Origin: a virus
DNA length: 43,964 nucleotides
Virus record (IMG/VR): IMGVR_UViG_3300028174_000006
Span: 1-43,964 of that record
Direction: 5' to 3' (one strand)
Made by a program: the position numbers and the translations under genes. Each line of letters begins with the position of its first letter. The stretch's first letter is position 1. The notes under the pieces were generated by a model that was not told where the DNA came from, ran no database searches, and saw nothing but the letters and a program-made list of their open reading frames with translations. Shown in pieces: positions 1-8,456 of the stretch.

Positions 1-1
1 G

Positions 2-3000
2 ACCGACACCGTCAAGGTGACCTACTTCTTCAACCGCACGGACACGCTGATCACGGACACGCTGACCGACCAGGTTGGCACCTCCGCTCCCCTGATCTAC
101 GGCGCGGTCGGCCAGAACTTCGTCATCACAACGGACTCGAACGACACCCTGGCGTTCACCGTTGACTCGGCTGACGCCGTCGCGGTCACGCTTTCCGAGA
201 GCCCCACGGCGGGCTGGACCGCCGCGCAGGTGGCCTCGTTCATCAACAGCGCGGCCACGGGAACGACTCTGGTCGCTTCGACGGCCACGGACAACTTCGG
301 CAACACGGTCCTCTCGCTCACCGCAGACCGCGACGTCATCGTGGGTGCGGGCACGGCGAACACCACCCTGGGCCTCACCAGCGGCACCGACACTGCACGC
401 AACAAGGTCTTCTACACGTTCCAGAAGGCAATCGTCGACGGAACCAACGGCGGCGTGACCACGACCGACCCTGCCGATGTCACTGTCAAGGTTGACGGGA
501 CCCAGGTCATCCCGACTGCGGTTGACGGTGCCAGTGGCGCAGTGACCCTGCCCTTCGCTCCCGAAGTCGGCGCGGTCGTCACTTGCCAGTACTACTTCAA
601 CTCCTGGCAGGACACCTTCGACTACCTGGCCCACCGGAATGTCACCGACATCACCCGCTGCGGCCTGACCCCGGATCGGACGGACTACACCGACGGCACT
701 GACTTCGTGCTCAAGGATGACCTGATCCTCTGGGGCACCGCAGTCCTGATCGAGTCGGGCACCCACACCACAGGGTCCACCTACTTCGACGACACGCAGA
801 TCTCCGGGACCCTGGTAGACACCCGACAGTACCTGGCCGCGTGCCCTGCCTACGTTGACTCTTCGGTGAGTCCTCCGGTCGAGGGTCGCAAGATCTTCAC
901 CCTGCCCCTCACCCCCACCACGGGCAACGGGCGCAACTCCCTCATCTCCTCGGCGACCTACCTCTCCGTGACGAACGGGCGCGTGGATCTCCCCACCAAC
1001 CGTCCCGACCTCGTTCTGGTGTACTGGGGCTTCAGCCTCAGCGACGCCGTGAACCGTGGCGCGGTTGAAGTGACCCAGGTGGACTCCGACAACAGCCGAG
1101 TCACTCTGGCCGCTGCAGTCCCGGTGGGTGCGAGCGTCTACGCGACCTTCTACTACAACACCATCCAGGATGTGGAGTACACCCTCACCTCCGTCTCGGA
1201 AGGGGCCTCGGGGGTCGGCACCTTCTCGGTTGACGACGCTGACGGCGACGCGATGTACACCGCCCTGTACTCGACCAAGAGCGCAGGCCTGGCGACCATC
1301 ACCGTGCAGTTCCCCAGCGGCTCGGAGAACACGGCCGACACTCGGTTCGAGTCCCCGTTCACCACGACCTTGTTCACGGGTCCTGTGGAGGAAGACGTCA
1401 CAGTCACCTTCTCGACCCGCAACGCAACTCTGGGCTCGTACACGGTGCCCAACCCTGGCCCCTACTACATCATCGCGGGCGCCAGCGACAACTTCGATGT
1501 CGAGATTGACGCCGCGTCTTTGACGGGCGGGTTCGTCAACCTCTCGGACCCCATGGGGTCCGGCGCGGGCTTCAGTGCCCAGCTGGTCGGCGACGAGATC
1601 GGGTACGATGCTGACTCGGGCGGCATCACCTACGAGATTGACGCTACCAACGAGTCCCTTGACTTGCAGGTGGACGGCGTTCTTCTGAATGCTCTGGCCG
1701 CTGCCGACGCCACGGCGACCGCCGCCAACTACGTCGCTGCCCTCAACCAGGAAGCTCACGGCATCTTCGGGGCAACGGCTTCGGCGGGTGCCTCCGGTAG
1801 CATCACCATCCCTGCGGCTTCCGACCCCTCCGATGTGGACGATCACTACAACGGTTGGAGTGTGGTTTGTACTTCGGGAACTGGAAACGGCGTCGTTGTT
1901 CGTACGGTCACGGACTACGTCGGCTCCACAGGCGTCCTGACTCTGGACGGTGGCGTCACCTACGACGCCACCTCGGTGTTCTCGCTCTGGAACTCCGAAA
2001 GCGCCCCCTACATGACTGGCGCCACTCGGTTCCTGTCTTCGACGACCATCACCCTGGGTGAGTACGACGCCCTGGTGTTCAGCTACACTGGGTCGGCCGG
2101 AGGTCAGGAGACCTTCTCCGCGACGGGAGCCAACGTCATCGTGGCGGGTGTCTACACCAGCGCTTCGGCTCTGGCGACAGCGGTTCAGACGGCGGTGAAC
2201 GCAGCCATCGCCGCAGGAACCCTGGCCCCCCAGGTCACCGTCGGCACCGACACCAGCGGTCGCCTTACCTTCACTCTGGAATGCGATCCGGCCGACACCG
2301 CAGGCGGCTACCTCGAGTTTGTGACTGGTGCTTCGACCGCCGTGGACTTCGCAGTCCTGGCAGGGCTGGACACCCACACCGCGCAGGGCGGACAGGCCAA
2401 GGTGGTCAACGCCCCCATCGCTCGGGTGTTCTCCTTCTCGGCTACCCCGCTGGTACACGACCGCATCATCCTCCGCAACCGGCTCATCCCGGGCAACGGT
2501 GGCTCGATGGACGGCGCGTTTATCCTGGGTCTCACCCAGCTTGAGGTCCTGGGGGGTACGGGTGCCACCCAGGCCGGTCTGACCGCCAAGGAGACTGGGC
2601 TCTCGGGCATCCGAGGCACGGTCATGGAGCCTACCCTCGCCGGCATCGTGGGCTTCGGAGACGGACAGGTCGCGGGCGGCACCTACTCCGACGCTCGGGA
2701 CAGCCAGCCGGTCGTCACATTCTACGCAGCGGGCGGCACCACCGCCCAGAACAACGTCCTCAAGTTCACCTTCGAGGGCACTCCGGTCACGGTGGAGTTC
2801 ACGGACGCAACCGGAACGGCGATCGCTTCCGGTGCCTCGGCTGATGTGCCCCTGGGCCCGGTCGCTTCGGTCAACACCATCCTCGGTCAGATCAGCGCGG
2901 CCATGACCACAGCGGGTCTCTCGGCTGTTCCGGTCCAGGAAGGCGCGGGCTGGCGTCTGCGCGGGGACCTCTCCACGACTGCAGCGAGCATCGTTGTCGG

Positions 3001-4756
3001 AACCGGGAGCGCCAACACCGCTCTGGGTCTCTCCGACGGCGACATTGCCTACCGCACCGAGCTCGATGTCAAGGTGCTGGTCTCGGCTATGATGGCCCAC
3101 GCCAACTCCACGCTGTCTCTGTCTCTGTTCACCTGGTCCGGTGCCAGCGGCTACTTCGCCTTCGCCGGTCTGGCCAAGCGGGTCACCGACTCGGCGAACG
3201 CTGCCTACATCTACCTGCAGAGCCTCGGCAACGCAGGAGCGGGCACGACCTCCAGCATCGCCATCGACGCTGCCGCCAGTGACTCCTCCACCCTCCCCGG
3301 AACCGGGCTGGGAATGGCGGACGGCGACGGAGGCACCGGCGAAGACGCCATCGATGGCTTCTACGTTACCAGCTCGGACACGGCGAACGGCTCTGGAACG
3401 GCGAACACTTCGGTGCTCAACAGCGGGACGGGCCAGGACGGCTACGTCGGCCAGACCTACCGTGACGCGATCACGGGCCTGACCTTCACGATCCTTCCTC
3501 GGTCTGGCGGGTCCAGCTACCCGGCAGCCTCCACGGTCACCCTGACATCTCGCGCCAACGTGACCACGGACTCGAACCTCCCAGTGAACACCATCCCGGG
3601 TCTGGAGCTCACTGTCTCCAACACCCTGGACATCCCGGCTGGGGACACGGGTCTGGTAACCACCTACGACAAGGGTGGCAGCCAGCCTTCGGTCGGCGAC
3701 GTGTTCTACGTCTCCTATGAGTACACCAAGTCGGACTACACCGCCGCCCTTTTCACGAAGATGACGACGATTGAGGCCGCTTACGGGAGCAACTCGACCG
3801 AGAACCCGGTCGTGCTGGCCTCGTACCTGGCCATCCTCAACGGCGCGGTGGTCGTCGCGGTTCGCCAGGTGCAGAAGGACTCCGATGCGGACGGCGATGG
3901 TGTCCTGGACACGGCAACCCTGGCTGCGTACATGGCAGCAGTCGACGATGTCGAGGGAGCCCTGCCTGGGGGCGTCTACCCGGACACCCTCACCTGCCTG
4001 AAGGGTGACAGCACCACGCTGTTCCAGTACATGGCGCAGCACTGCGACATCCAGTCCAGTATGCGCTACCGTTCGGAGCGTACTGCCATCGGCGGTCTGT
4101 CTGCAGGAACGGAGCCCAGCGACGCGGGCACCGTGGCCGAGGCTATCAAGCGGTACAGGTTCCGGATGGTCTACCCGGACCTCTACACCCTGTCTCTCAG
4201 CACTTCGGACGGGACCGTGGAGTCCTACCTGGTTGACGGCACCTACGCGGCTGCAGCCGTTGCCGGTGGCCGAGCGGCTCCCAGCATCGACGTGGCCACT
4301 CCCTGGACTGGCGGTCGCATCGTCGGTCTGGACACGGTTGCTCGGGTTCTGGACGCCGTCGAGCAGAACCAGGTCGCTGTGCGAGGCCTCACGGTCATCG
4401 ACCAGCAGCAGTCGGTCATCAAGATCCGCCAGGGTCTCACCACCGACATGACCAGCGTGCTCACGAAGCTCCCGACGGTGATCACCATCGCCGACGAGGT
4501 CCAGCGTCAGGCACGCGGGGCTCTGGAGCGGTACATCGGGTCGAAGTTCCTGGCGGGCATCACCGGCCAGATCGAGACCCAGATGAACACGACTCTGAAG
4601 CAGCTCAAGGCGGCTCAGATCATCGCGGCCTACACGGGCGTGAGTGCAAAGGTTTCCGAGGATGACCCGACGGCAGCGGAAGTCGAGGCGTACTACCAGC
4701 CCGTCTTCCCCCTGTTGTATATTATTCTCACGTTCAACCTCCGCGCAAGTTTGTAG
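2..4756 (+). CDS. Tail sheath protein, oversized (5' end outside window)
   Basis: Subunit of the contractile sheath around the tail tube. The frame is open to the left edge (codons before the GTG at 17 also read through), so the N-terminus is missing. The last ~150 residues look like a sheath C-terminal domain: a T-P-W-T-G-G-R-I-V segment, a V-R-G-L-T-V-I-D strand, then the ending P-V-F-P-L-L-Y-I-I-L-T-F-N-L-R, typical of contractile-phage sheaths. At least 1579 aa is visible, against roughly 500-700 aa for familiar sheaths. The excess is Thr/Gly/Ala-rich beta domains. Counting from codon 17, three copies of a ~100-residue unit lie near residues 33-125, 678-794 and 908-1014; two end in GxANTxLGLxxG. 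The final codons (TTG TAT ATT ATT, 4715-4726) are AT-rich, unlike the rest of the gene. Sheath identity is well supported by the C-terminus; the function of the insertions is unknown. Confidence 0.85.
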   Translation, partial: TDTVKVTYFFNRTDTLITDTLTDQVGTSAPLIYGAVGQNFVITTDSNDTLAFTVDSADAVAVTLSESPTAGWTAAQVASFINSAATGTTLVASTATDNFGNTVLSLTADRDVIVGAGTANTTLGLTSGTDTARNKVFYTFQKAIVDGTNGGVTTTDPADVTVKVDGTQVIPTAVDGASGAVTLPFAPEVGAVVTCQYYFNSWQDTFDYLAHRNVTDITRCGLTPDRTDYTDGTDFVLKDDLILWGTAVLIESGTHTTGSTYFDDTQISGTLVDTRQYLAACPAYVDSSVSPPVEGRKIFTLPLTPTTGNGRNSLISSATYLSVTNGRVDLPTNRPDLVLVYWGFSLSDAVNRGAVEVTQVDSDNSRVTLAAAVPVGASVYATFYYNTIQDVEYTLTSVSEGASGVGTFSVDDADGDAMYTALYSTKSAGLATITVQFPSGSENTADTRFESPFTTTLFTGPVEEDVTVTFSTRNATLGSYTVPNPGPYYIIAGASDNFDVEIDAASLTGGFVNLSDPMGSGAGFSAQLVGDEIGYDADSGGITYEIDATNESLDLQVDGVLLNALAAADATATAANYVAALNQEAHGIFGATASAGASGSITIPAASDPSDVDDHYNGWSVVCTSGTGNGVVVRTVTDYVGSTGVLTLDGGVTYDATSVFSLWNSESAPYMTGATRFLSSTTITLGEYDALVFSYTGSAGGQETFSATGANVIVAGVYTSASALATAVQTAVNAAIAAGTLAPQVTVGTDTSGRLTFTLECDPADTAGGYLEFVTGASTAVDFAVLAGLDTHTAQGGQAKVVNAPIARVFSFSATPLVHDRIILRNRLIPGNGGSMDGAFILGLTQLEVLGGTGATQAGLTAKETGLSGIRGTVMEPTLAGIVGFGDGQVAGGTYSDARDSQPVVTFYAAGGTTAQNNVLKFTFEGTPVTVEFTDATGTAIASGASADVPLGPVASVNTILGQISAAMTTAGLSAVPVQEGAGWRLRGDLSTTAASIVVGTGSANTALGLSDGDIAYRTELDVKVLVSAMMAHANSTLSLSLFTWSGASGYFAFAGLAKRVTDSANAAYIYLQSLGNAGAGTTSSIAIDAAASDSSTLPGTGLGMADGDGGTGEDAIDGFYVTSSDTANGSGTANTSVLNSGTGQDGYVGQTYRDAITGLTFTILPRSGGSSYPAASTVTLTSRANVTTDSNLPVNTIPGLELTVSNTLDIPAGDTGLVTTYDKGGSQPSVGDVFYVSYEYTKSDYTAALFTKMTTIEAAYGSNSTENPVVLASYLAILNGAVVVAVRQVQKDSDADGDGVLDTATLAAYMAAVDDVEGALPGGVYPDTLTCLKGDSTTLFQYMAQHCDIQSSMRYRSERTAIGGLSAGTEPSDAGTVAEAIKRYRFRMVYPDLYTLSLSTSDGTVESYLVDGTYAAAAVAGGRAAPSIDVATPWTGGRIVGLDTVARVLDAVEQNQVAVRGLTVIDQQQSVIKIRQGLTTDMTSVLTKLPTVITIADEVQRQARGALERYIGSKFLAGITGQIETQMNTTLKQLKAAQIIAAYTGVSAKVSEDDPTAAEVEAYYQPVFPLLYIILTFNLRASL

Positions 4757-4757
4757 C

Positions 4758-4784
4758 CCCGGCTTACAAAAGCCTACAGCCGGG
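4758..4784 (+). terminator. Hairpin after the sheath gene, possible terminator
   Basis: A perfect 7-bp stem (CCCGGCT at 4758-4764 with AGCCGGG at 4778-4784) begins one base after the sheath stop. An alternative inner stem GGCTT/AAGCC (4761-4765 with 4770-4774) overlaps it. No T-tract follows, so it may be a weak terminator or an RNA processing/stability element. Confidence 0.4.
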
Positions 4785-4808
4785 TAGCTAAGGCGGTTCG
4801 ACCGGGGT

Positions 4809-4832
4809 AGGGTTCTTCTACGGAGGAACCCT
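4809..4832 (+). promoter_or_regulatory. Hairpin holding the endonuclease ribosome binding site
   Basis: AGGGTTC (4809-4815) pairs perfectly with GAACCCT (4826-4832), ending directly before the ATG at 4833. The Shine-Dalgarno GGAGGA (4822-4827) is partly in the loop and partly in the stem. If the hairpin forms, it would limit initiation. RBS-masking hairpins are known for phage T4 homing endonuclease genes such as I-TevI; application here is inference. Confidence 0.45.
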
Positions 4833-6341
4833 ATGCCCGAGTGTCCTGTGTGTAACGTGAGCGTGGCGAATGCCCGAGGCATGGCCTCGCATTTCCGCCG
4901 CCAGTCGGAGACGCACCCTGACTACAAGACCTGGCAGGCGGACCAGAGGTGGGCTGGTAAGGCGGAGCCCGAGGATTATGTGTCCTGTAGGGAGTGTGGA
5001 CTCAAGGCTCCCAGCCTGACAGGCCACTTGCGGACTCACAGTTTGACTGCCGCCCAGTACCGAGAGAAGCACGGTGCGCAGGCATTGCTACGCTCGCTGA
5101 GTTCTCAGCAGGGTCAACGCAAGGCAGTCACGAAGGCTCGTCGCACTTCTCCAGCCTACGAGGGCACCAAAGAAGTCTCCTGCACAGTGTGTCCGGGGAC
5201 CTACGAGGCACACAAGCTCGCAGCTCCGGGGATGTGTCCTGCGTGCAAGGCAGCGGCAGAGGACGGACGCTGGGCTGGTAAGACGGAGCTCGAGGACTAC
5301 GTCACGTGCAGGGCATGCGGCCACCGAGCGATCAGTCTGGTGAGCCATATCCAAGCGGAGCACCCAGACTACCAGGCCCTCTATCCAGGCACGCCCCAGA
5401 TGGCCCAGGCTGTGACCCAGAAGTGGCATCTCCGAGGAGTCCCCCTGTCGGAGGAGACCCGAGCCTTGATGTCCGAGAACGCAGGCCGGTGGAACAAGGG
5501 ATTGACAAAGGAGACCCACCCCAGTCTCGCCCGGCAGGCGGAGAAGATGCTCGGGAAGCCTTGTTGGTCAGCAGGTCTCACAGCGGAGGATCACGAGGCA
5601 CTGAGGCGGACTTCAGCAAAGCTCAAGTTGTATGTGGGAGAGAACCGCCCCTGGCACAACGGCTTGAAGGTTGAGCTGACCTTGGAGGATATCCAGCCGA
5701 TCCTCGATGAGGATGGCCGACTGGACCGCCAGAAGGCACTGGACGCAGAGATCCCCTGGCAGGCTTGTCAGAGATACATGGCGACCTACGGACTCGAGAT
5801 CTCCGACGTGAACGTGAAGGCTCGGAGCGAGGCCCAGTTCATCCGACTCACGGAGGAGCAGCTCGCCCCGTATCGACTCAAGAACGGGAAGCTGGTAGCA
5901 GCCTGGGCAGCGTCCCGCCTCGGAGTGTCTTCGGGCGTGGCGGCTCGAGAGGCCGACCGGCACGGGATGCCTCGATACAAGTGGGGGCTCTCCCAGGGTC
6001 TATGCCTCGGGACCGTTTCCGAGGCTCTCGGAGGTCTCCCGTGGGAAGATGAGTGGAAGAGTCGTAGGTTCTTCAACCCTAAGACGGGGTGGAGATACAA
6101 GTTCGACGGCTACTTCCCGGATGTCTCCTTGATTGTAGAGTTCCACGGGCATCAGCACTTCGTGTTCCCGAACGCTTTCCACAAGACGGAGGAGCAGTAC
6201 CTGGCTGGGAGAGCGAGGGACCGGCACAAGAGGGAGTTGATCCAGGGAGCCTTGGACTTGAGGTATCTCGAGGTCCGATACGACCAGCCCTTCGACGACG
6301 TGATGTACCTAAAGGGTCGTCTGGATTCCCTGACACGGTAG
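4833..6341 (+). CDS. Zinc-finger homing-type endonuclease (PD-(D/E)XK/Vsr-like)
   Basis: Likely free-standing homing endonuclease, 502 aa. Four zinc-finger-like units are visible: C4-C7-H20-H28, C52-C55-H65-H69, C117-C120-C135-C138 and C159-C162-H172-H177. The second resembles the MucR/Ros finger (LTGHLRTH, then a QYREKHG tail). Units 2 and 4 are duplicates, each preceded by RWAGK (39-43, 146-150) and E-D-Y-V-[ST]-C-R. A NUMOD3-like segment (RWNKGLTKETHP, 219-230, and a second W-x-x-G-L copy near 245) follows; such segments are common in homing endonucleases. The C-terminus has FDGYFPD (424-430) then E436-F-H438-G-H-Q-H, matching the D...ExH core of Vsr-like endonucleases, then R/K-rich helix RDRHKREL. 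ATG at 4833 has GGAGGA upstream. It sits as an isolated insertion between sheath and unrelated genes. Confidence 0.75.
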   Translation: MPECPVCNVSVANARGMASHFRRQSETHPDYKTWQADQRWAGKAEPEDYVSCRECGLKAPSLTGHLRTHSLTAAQYREKHGAQALLRSLSSQQGQRKAVTKARRTSPAYEGTKEVSCTVCPGTYEAHKLAAPGMCPACKAAAEDGRWAGKTELEDYVTCRACGHRAISLVSHIQAEHPDYQALYPGTPQMAQAVTQKWHLRGVPLSEETRALMSENAGRWNKGLTKETHPSLARQAEKMLGKPCWSAGLTAEDHEALRRTSAKLKLYVGENRPWHNGLKVELTLEDIQPILDEDGRLDRQKALDAEIPWQACQRYMATYGLEISDVNVKARSEAQFIRLTEEQLAPYRLKNGKLVAAWAASRLGVSSGVAAREADRHGMPRYKWGLSQGLCLGTVSEALGGLPWEDEWKSRRFFNPKTGWRYKFDGYFPDVSLIVEFHGHQHFVFPNAFHKTEEQYLAGRARDRHKRELIQGALDLRYLEVRYDQPFDDVMYLKGRLDSLTR

Positions 6342-6369
6342 GTCTACTATCCCACGGTAGAGCTACCGT
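6336..6369 (+). promoter_or_regulatory. Repeated 18-bp upstream element, copy 1, plus palindrome
   Basis: CGGTAGGTCTACTATCCC (6336-6353) recurs exactly at 8428-8445. It is followed by ACGGTAG-AG-CTACCGT (6354-6369), a 7+2+7 inverted repeat. The element lies between the endonuclease stop and the ATG at 6388. It could be a phage promoter or an operator/RNA element; TACTAT resembles a -10 box, but I see no -35 at normal spacing. Confidence 0.45.
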
Positions 6370-6387
6370 CTACGGAGTCTCTTCGAC

Positions 6388-6861
6388 ATGCCTAAGTCTC
6401 TCACTGCCTCGGACCGCTCCGCTCTCATCAAGCTGGCCTCCTCCCTGGAGAAGGGTTCGGATGAGAGGAAGGCAATCCTGGCTGGCCTGGCGAAGACCTC
6501 AGGTGTGCGTCCCCGGGAGATGACCCAGTCAGACCTTGGTTCGGGGTTCGGCGGTTCCAGGCCTTTTGGAGACGGGGGGAACCCGTGGCTGGCCTCTGTG
6601 CGGAAGCCCAGACTAACGGCTGAAGACATCTACTACTGGCTGGAAGAAGAGGACGAACCCAGCGGGGACGTAGCATCTGCAGACGTAGTTGCCGACGCAA
6701 ATGGTATTGGGATCTACCTACAACTGGAGGACGGTGGGGATATCAACGTGTACTCTGCGGTGCGAGACACGGACTCAGCCTGGGCCGAAGAGGCAGTGGG
6801 AAACGTGGCTCGGGGCCTGGAGCGTGGTCGCCTTCCAGAGGGTCGGTGGGAGCTTCTTTAG
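6388..6861 (+). CDS. Hypothetical protein, 157 aa
   Basis: No family recognised. Residues ~8-36 form a predicted amphipathic Lys/Ala/Leu-rich helix (S-A-L-I-K-L-A-S-S-L-E-K-G-S-D-E-R-K), then a Gly-rich linker (GSGFGGSRPFGDGG, ~51-64). The C-terminal half is acidic and probably alpha/beta (YYWLEEEDEP; GIGIYLQLEDGGDINVYSAV). GGAG at 6374-6377 lies 10 nt before the ATG. It is the first gene after the endonuclease and the repeated 18-bp element, so it probably opens a transcription unit. The basic N-terminal helix plus flexible linker would fit a targeting leader, but this is speculation. Confidence 0.65.
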   Translation: MPKSLTASDRSALIKLASSLEKGSDERKAILAGLAKTSGVRPREMTQSDLGSGFGGSRPFGDGGNPWLASVRKPRLTAEDIYYWLEEEDEPSGDVASADVVADANGIGIYLQLEDGGDINVYSAVRDTDSAWAEEAVGNVARGLERGRLPEGRWELL

Positions 6862-6878
6862 GGGGCAGGTAGAAGACA

Positions 6879-6900
6879 GGGACTCGAACACCCGAGTCCC
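6879..6900 (+). terminator. Strong hairpin after the 157-aa gene
   Basis: Perfect 8-bp stem GGGACTCG/CGAGTCCC with loop AACACC, 18 nt downstream of the TAG stop at 6861. No T-run follows, so it is a candidate factor-dependent terminator or processing site. The intergenic region 6862-6964 otherwise holds only a partial tRNA-like stretch, which I did not accept as a tRNA. Confidence 0.4.
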
Positions 6901-6964
6901 CGCACTTCGCCCATAGCTCAACAGGGAAGAGGTCCCGCGAGTTTCTATCGCGGTAATCAGGGTC

Positions 6965-7489
6965 ATGAGCAACCCTGCCCACCTTGAAGGCCACCCTGAG
7001 ACTGGGTGTGTGCACACCACCAAGAGTTCGACCACGATGTGTCGGCTCCTGGGCGGTCAGACGCATAACGGTCTCGCTCTCTCAACTGGTGAGATCCGAG
7101 GTCTGGAGAAGCTGTACGGCTTCACCGACGAGTACTACGAGGACATGAAGGCGGAGCTGAAGCTGTCCTACGAGCAGTCACTGGTGCGACACACCGAGTC
7201 TATCGCTGCCTACGATGCCTGGCGGAAGAGCCCTTTTCCTCGCACCCCTCGCTATCTAACGGAGCCTGGGAAGCCCCCCAAGGAGCCCGACTACGAGGGC
7301 GCAGTGAAGTTGTCCAAGGCGGGTGCCTTCCGCAACCTGATGCGGTTCGCGGAGAAGGACGGCCTCCGGGTCATGGCAGTCCTCGCCAAGTACATGGAGG
7401 ACGAGAAGGACCCCCTCGAGTTGATTGCCCACCTTCTCGCAGAGGCAGGCTTCGACACCGCTGGACTGGAAGAGTTCTACGAGGACTGA
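6965..7489 (+). CDS. Hypothetical protein, 174 aa
   Basis: No family recognised. Start ATG 6965 is preceded by AGGG; an internal ATG at 7038 has no visible ribosome site. The protein is mainly helical: an acidic/aromatic helix (FTDEYYEDMKAELKLSYEQ), a Pro-rich loop (FPRTPRYLTEPGKPPKEP), and a C-terminal bundle ending in acidic residues. No signal peptide or membrane segment. Its end lies 4 nt before the ATG of the HD-hydrolase frame, so the two are probably co-translated. Confidence 0.65.
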   Translation: MSNPAHLEGHPETGCVHTTKSSTTMCRLLGGQTHNGLALSTGEIRGLEKLYGFTDEYYEDMKAELKLSYEQSLVRHTESIAAYDAWRKSPFPRTPRYLTEPGKPPKEPDYEGAVKLSKAGAFRNLMRFAEKDGLRVMAVLAKYMEDEKDPLELIAHLLAEAGFDTAGLEEFYED

Positions 7490-7493
7490 CCGC

Positions 7494-8069
7494 ATGAAGC
7501 CTCTTCGCACACTGCTCTCCGAGATGTCCGACCCTCGTCGGGAAGCTTTTCTCGCACTCTACGACAAGTACGAGTACCTCTTCAGATTTGCTCGGGGCAG
7601 TTCCCACAACCACCAGGCATGGGAGGGCGGCTACCTGGACCACATCGCTGATGCGGTCCGCGTGAACCTCCTCACCTGGGAGGCCCTCAACGCATACCGA
7701 GCGCTCCCGTTCACGGCGGACTCGGCCACGATCTGCCTGTTCCTCCACGACATCGAGAAGCCCTTCCGGTACGGGCCCTGAGACTCCCCGGTCTGTGTTG
7801 AGTGGAGAACCTACGTCAAGTCTTTCCGGAAGGACGTCCCAGAGCACGAGGTCTGGGAGTTTGCCAAGCAGGCGATCCTGCGAGAGCTTCTCGAGTTGTT
7901 CGACATCTGGCTCACCCCGGATGAGTGGAACGCCCTCAAGTACACGCACGGGGAAGGCTCGGACCACAAGAAAAATGAGCGGGTGGCGAGCCCTCTGGCG
8001 ACACACGTGCACCATTGCGACAACGTCTCCGCTCGCATCTACTTCGGTGACGGCAAGGGGCTGGGATGA
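7494..8069 (+). pseudogene. HD-domain phosphohydrolase frame interrupted by in-frame TGA
   Basis: The reading frame from ATG 7494 to TGA 8067-8069 encodes one continuous HD-type metal phosphohydrolase, except for a TGA at codon 96 (7779-7781). The first half supplies H50 (Y-L-D-H-I) and the H85-D86 doublet (C-L-F-L-H-D). The second half supplies the distal Asp (H-H-C-D176-N-V-S-A-R). All parts are needed for an H...HD...D site, so the short 95-aa product would be inactive. The next gene starts at 8066 with an ATGA overlap on the far stop, which argues that the whole frame was, or is, the translated unit. TGG-to-TGA mutation, sequencing error or regulated readthrough (context CCC TGA G) are all possible. 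TGA is an ordinary stop elsewhere in the window, so it is not reassigned. HD identity is moderately sure. Confidence 0.65.
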
Positions 8070-8422
8070 GCGACAGCGAGACCACCTATCTGGTCTGCTG
8101 GGAGGTCAGACGCAGCGGCGGAGGCTCTTTCGAGGTCAAGTCCCTCGACGACATTCCCAAACAGCTGGCTGAACTTTCGGAGGAACTCGAGGAGATGGGT
8201 CTCGAGACCCATGACGAGGAGGATCTCCGGTACGAGCTGGACGTGGGTCCAGTCTACAAGACCGAGCGGGTCCCGTTTGACGAGGACGCTGCCTTCGCGA
8301 AGGCGATGCCCCTGATCCATGCCCGACACACGCGGGAGCGAGAGAAGCGAGAGGCTCAGAGGGAGGCGCGAGAGAAGGAAACTCTGAGGCTTCTCCTAAA
8401 GAAGCACGGGTCGGCTGGGTGA
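8066..8422 (+). CDS. Hypothetical protein, 118 aa, highly charged
   Basis: No family recognised. The start overlaps the HD-frame stop (ATGA), indicating translational coupling. The N-terminal half looks alpha/beta (TYLVCWEVRRSGGGSFEVKS), followed by an acidic helix (EELEEMGLETHDEEDL). The C-terminus is a strongly charged, probably continuous helix rich in R/E (HTREREKREAQREAREKE). Small acidic/basic coupled proteins beside an enzyme may be accessory subunits; no direct evidence. Confidence 0.65.
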   Translation: MSDSETTYLVCWEVRRSGGGSFEVKSLDDIPKQLAELSEELEEMGLETHDEEDLRYELDVGPVYKTERVPFDEDAAFAKAMPLIHARHTREREKREAQREAREKETLRLLLKKHGSAG

Positions 8423-8427
8423 GGCTT

Positions 8428-8453
8428 CGGTAGGTCTACTATCCCGCGTAGAG
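8428..8453 (+). promoter_or_regulatory. Repeated 18-bp upstream element, copy 2
   Basis: CGGTAGGTCTACTATCCC (8428-8445) is identical to 6336-6353 and is again followed by a GTAGAG sequence (8448-8453). It begins 6 nt after the previous stop and ends 4 nt before the ATG at 8457, so here the element doubles as the leader. Confidence 0.5.
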
Positions 8454-8456
8454 GTC

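Noticed and set aside
6908-6980. tRNA-like stretch (ATAGCTCAACAGGGAAGAGG D-arm look, CCGCGA/TCGCGG anticodon-type stem with 7-nt loop, AGGGT/ACCCT stem)
   Set aside because: No matching acceptor stem, T-loop lacks the TTCRA core, loop position 37 is a pyrimidine, and it runs into the ATG at 6965. Could be a decayed tRNA.
7494-8069. TGA reassigned to Trp in this phage
   Set aside because: Many genes end in TGA at tight overlaps (7489, 8422, 9590, 10692, 11639, 25704, 28460 and others), so TGA is an ordinary stop.
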